Assembly (NCBI GenBank): GCA_020851015.1
Contig: JADZDN010000215.1
Location: forward strand, 1 to 5,571
Source of the DNA: Alphaproteobacteria bacterium
GTDB lineage: Bacteria > Pseudomonadota > Alphaproteobacteria > JAEULC01
Direction of reading: 5' to 3'
DNA: 5,571 nt
Below are positions 5,007-5,571 of the stretch, piece by piece (the first letter of the stretch is position 1; every line of letters begins with the position of its first letter). A program made the position numbers and the translations under genes. The notes below the pieces were generated by a model. The model was not told the origin of the DNA. It saw only the letters and a list, made by a program, of their open reading frames with translations, and searched no databases.

Positions 5007-5571
5007 ATGCCCCGTCTGCGCGTCGCCCTGGTCGGGCTCGGCATGGCCGTCGGGCCGCACGCCAAGAGCCTGGCCGATCTGAAGGACAAGGCCGAGGTCG
5101 CCTGGGCCTTCAGCCCCACGGCGGCGCGGCGCGAGGCCTTCGCCAGGAACTTCCCCTTCCCGACGACCGGGGACCTGGACGCGGTGCTGGCCGACAAGTC
5201 GGTCGACGCGCTTCTGGTGCTGACGCCGCCCAACGCGCATCTCGACATCGTCAAGCGGGCGGCCGCGGCCGGCAAGCACGTGCTGCTGGAGAAGCCGCTG
5301 GAAGTCTCGACCGATCGCGCCCGCGCCGTGGTCGATGCCTGCGCCGATGCCGGGGTGCGGCTGGGCTGCGTGCTGCAGCACCGCTTCCGCCCGGCCTCCG
5401 TGCGGGTGAAGCAGGTGCTGAACGAGGGCGGCCTCGGCAAGCTGGCGCATGTCTCGGTCGCCGTGCCGTGGTGGCGGCCGCAGAAGGGCTACTACGACCA
5501 GCCCGGCCGCGGCACGCTGGCGCGCGACGGCGGCGGCGTGCTGATCACCCAGGCGATCCACACGCTCGACC
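5007..5571 (+). CDS. Gfo/Idh/MocA-family NAD(P)-dependent oxidoreductase, N-terminal 188 residues
   Basis: Members of this family oxidise or reduce sugars, inositols and related hydroxy compounds with NAD(P) in the cytoplasm. The N-terminal Rossmann fold is clear: RVALVGLGMAVGPHA (5-19) has the GxGxxxxxH dinucleotide-binding loop, and TPPNAH (73-78) and LLEKPL (93-98) follow. Lys96 of the EKP motif is the usual catalytic lysine. The C-terminal domain begins near 128 with FRPASVRVKQVL and reaches GGGVLITQAIHTLD (175-188), where His185 matches the catalytic histidine of inositol dehydrogenase-like enzymes. The acidic residue often found four positions earlier is Thr181 here, a variation I believe is common in this large family. 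The gene runs off the window; typical length is 330-400 residues. Substrate cannot be told. There is no signal peptide, unlike the two genes before it. Confidence 0.96.
   Translation, partial: MPRLRVALVGLGMAVGPHAKSLADLKDKAEVAWAFSPTAARREAFARNFPFPTTGDLDAVLADKSVDALLVLTPPNAHLDIVKRAAAAGKHVLLEKPLEVSTDRARAVVDACADAGVRLGCVLQHRFRPASVRVKQVLNEGGLGKLAHVSVAVPWWRPQKGYYDQPGRGTLARDGGGVLITQAIHTLD

Noticed and set aside
1630..5082. Plus-strand open frame of 1150 codons
   Set aside because: It crosses the minus-strand YfgM-like gene, the divergent intergenic region and three well-supported plus-strand genes in another frame. The translation is Arg/Gly/Ala-rich low-complexity without domains, typical of GC-rich shadow frames.
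2174..5440. Minus-strand open frame of 1088 codons opposite the caspase-like gene
   Set aside because: It is antisense to three genes with clear motifs. Its composition (Arg, His, Gly, Ala runs) has no recognisable domain, and stop codons are rare in this base composition.
4890..5561. Minus-strand open frame of 223 codons opposite the oxidoreductase
   Set aside because: It lies antisense to a gene with an intact Rossmann loop and EKP motif; the translation has no family signature.

Overview
This is a very GC-rich, densely coded bacterial chromosome segment. I infer an alphaproteobacterium, possibly of the Rhodospirillales/Reyranella kind. The reasons are the base composition, a BamB with the 'PLPGERIPVL' and 'WPQAGG' signatures I associate with that class, and the order YfgM-like protein, BamB, Der, which matches the yfgM-bamB-der order of E. 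coli. No RNA gene, insertion sequence, CRISPR array or phage gene is visible, and no stretch above 300 bases lacks a gene.

Left part, minus strand (2124 down to 1): an envelope and ribosome housekeeping operon. A membrane-anchored TPR-like YfgM protein comes first and overlaps the start of the lipoprotein BamB by 8 bases. BamB is followed after 8 bases by the GTPase Der, of which only the first 29 residues lie in the window. YfgM and BamB act at the inner and outer faces of the periplasm in protein export and outer-membrane protein assembly. Der acts in 50S ribosome assembly.

Middle (2125-2332): a divergent intergenic region of about 208 bp that is clearly AT-richer than its surroundings. 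It carries a plausible minus-strand promoter, an 8-bp inverted repeat whose arms lie 32 bp apart centre to centre, and a third partial copy of the same motif.

Right part, plus strand (2333-5571): a small exported protein of unknown function with four cysteines; then a 637-residue exported multidomain protein; then the N-terminal 188 residues of a Gfo/Idh/MocA-family NAD(P)-dependent oxidoreductase. The large protein reads: signal peptide, caspase-like peptidase with His106/Cys158, bacterial SH3 domain, two-cysteine module, rhodanese-like domain. Its rhodanese domain resembles the CXXCW proteins of PQQ-linked catabolism, but has Cys where classical rhodaneses have the active-loop Arg. The gap between the unknown gene and the caspase gene (87 bp) holds a strong imperfect hairpin, a perfect 13-bp dyad and a start-proximal hairpin. 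The 28-bp gap before the oxidoreductase suggests co-transcription of those two.

The most notable item is the caspase/SH3b/rhodanese fusion, which combines a predicted protease and a predicted sulfur or thiol-redox domain in one exported polypeptide. Nothing in the window proves a new system. The rest looks like ordinary chromosomal sequence.
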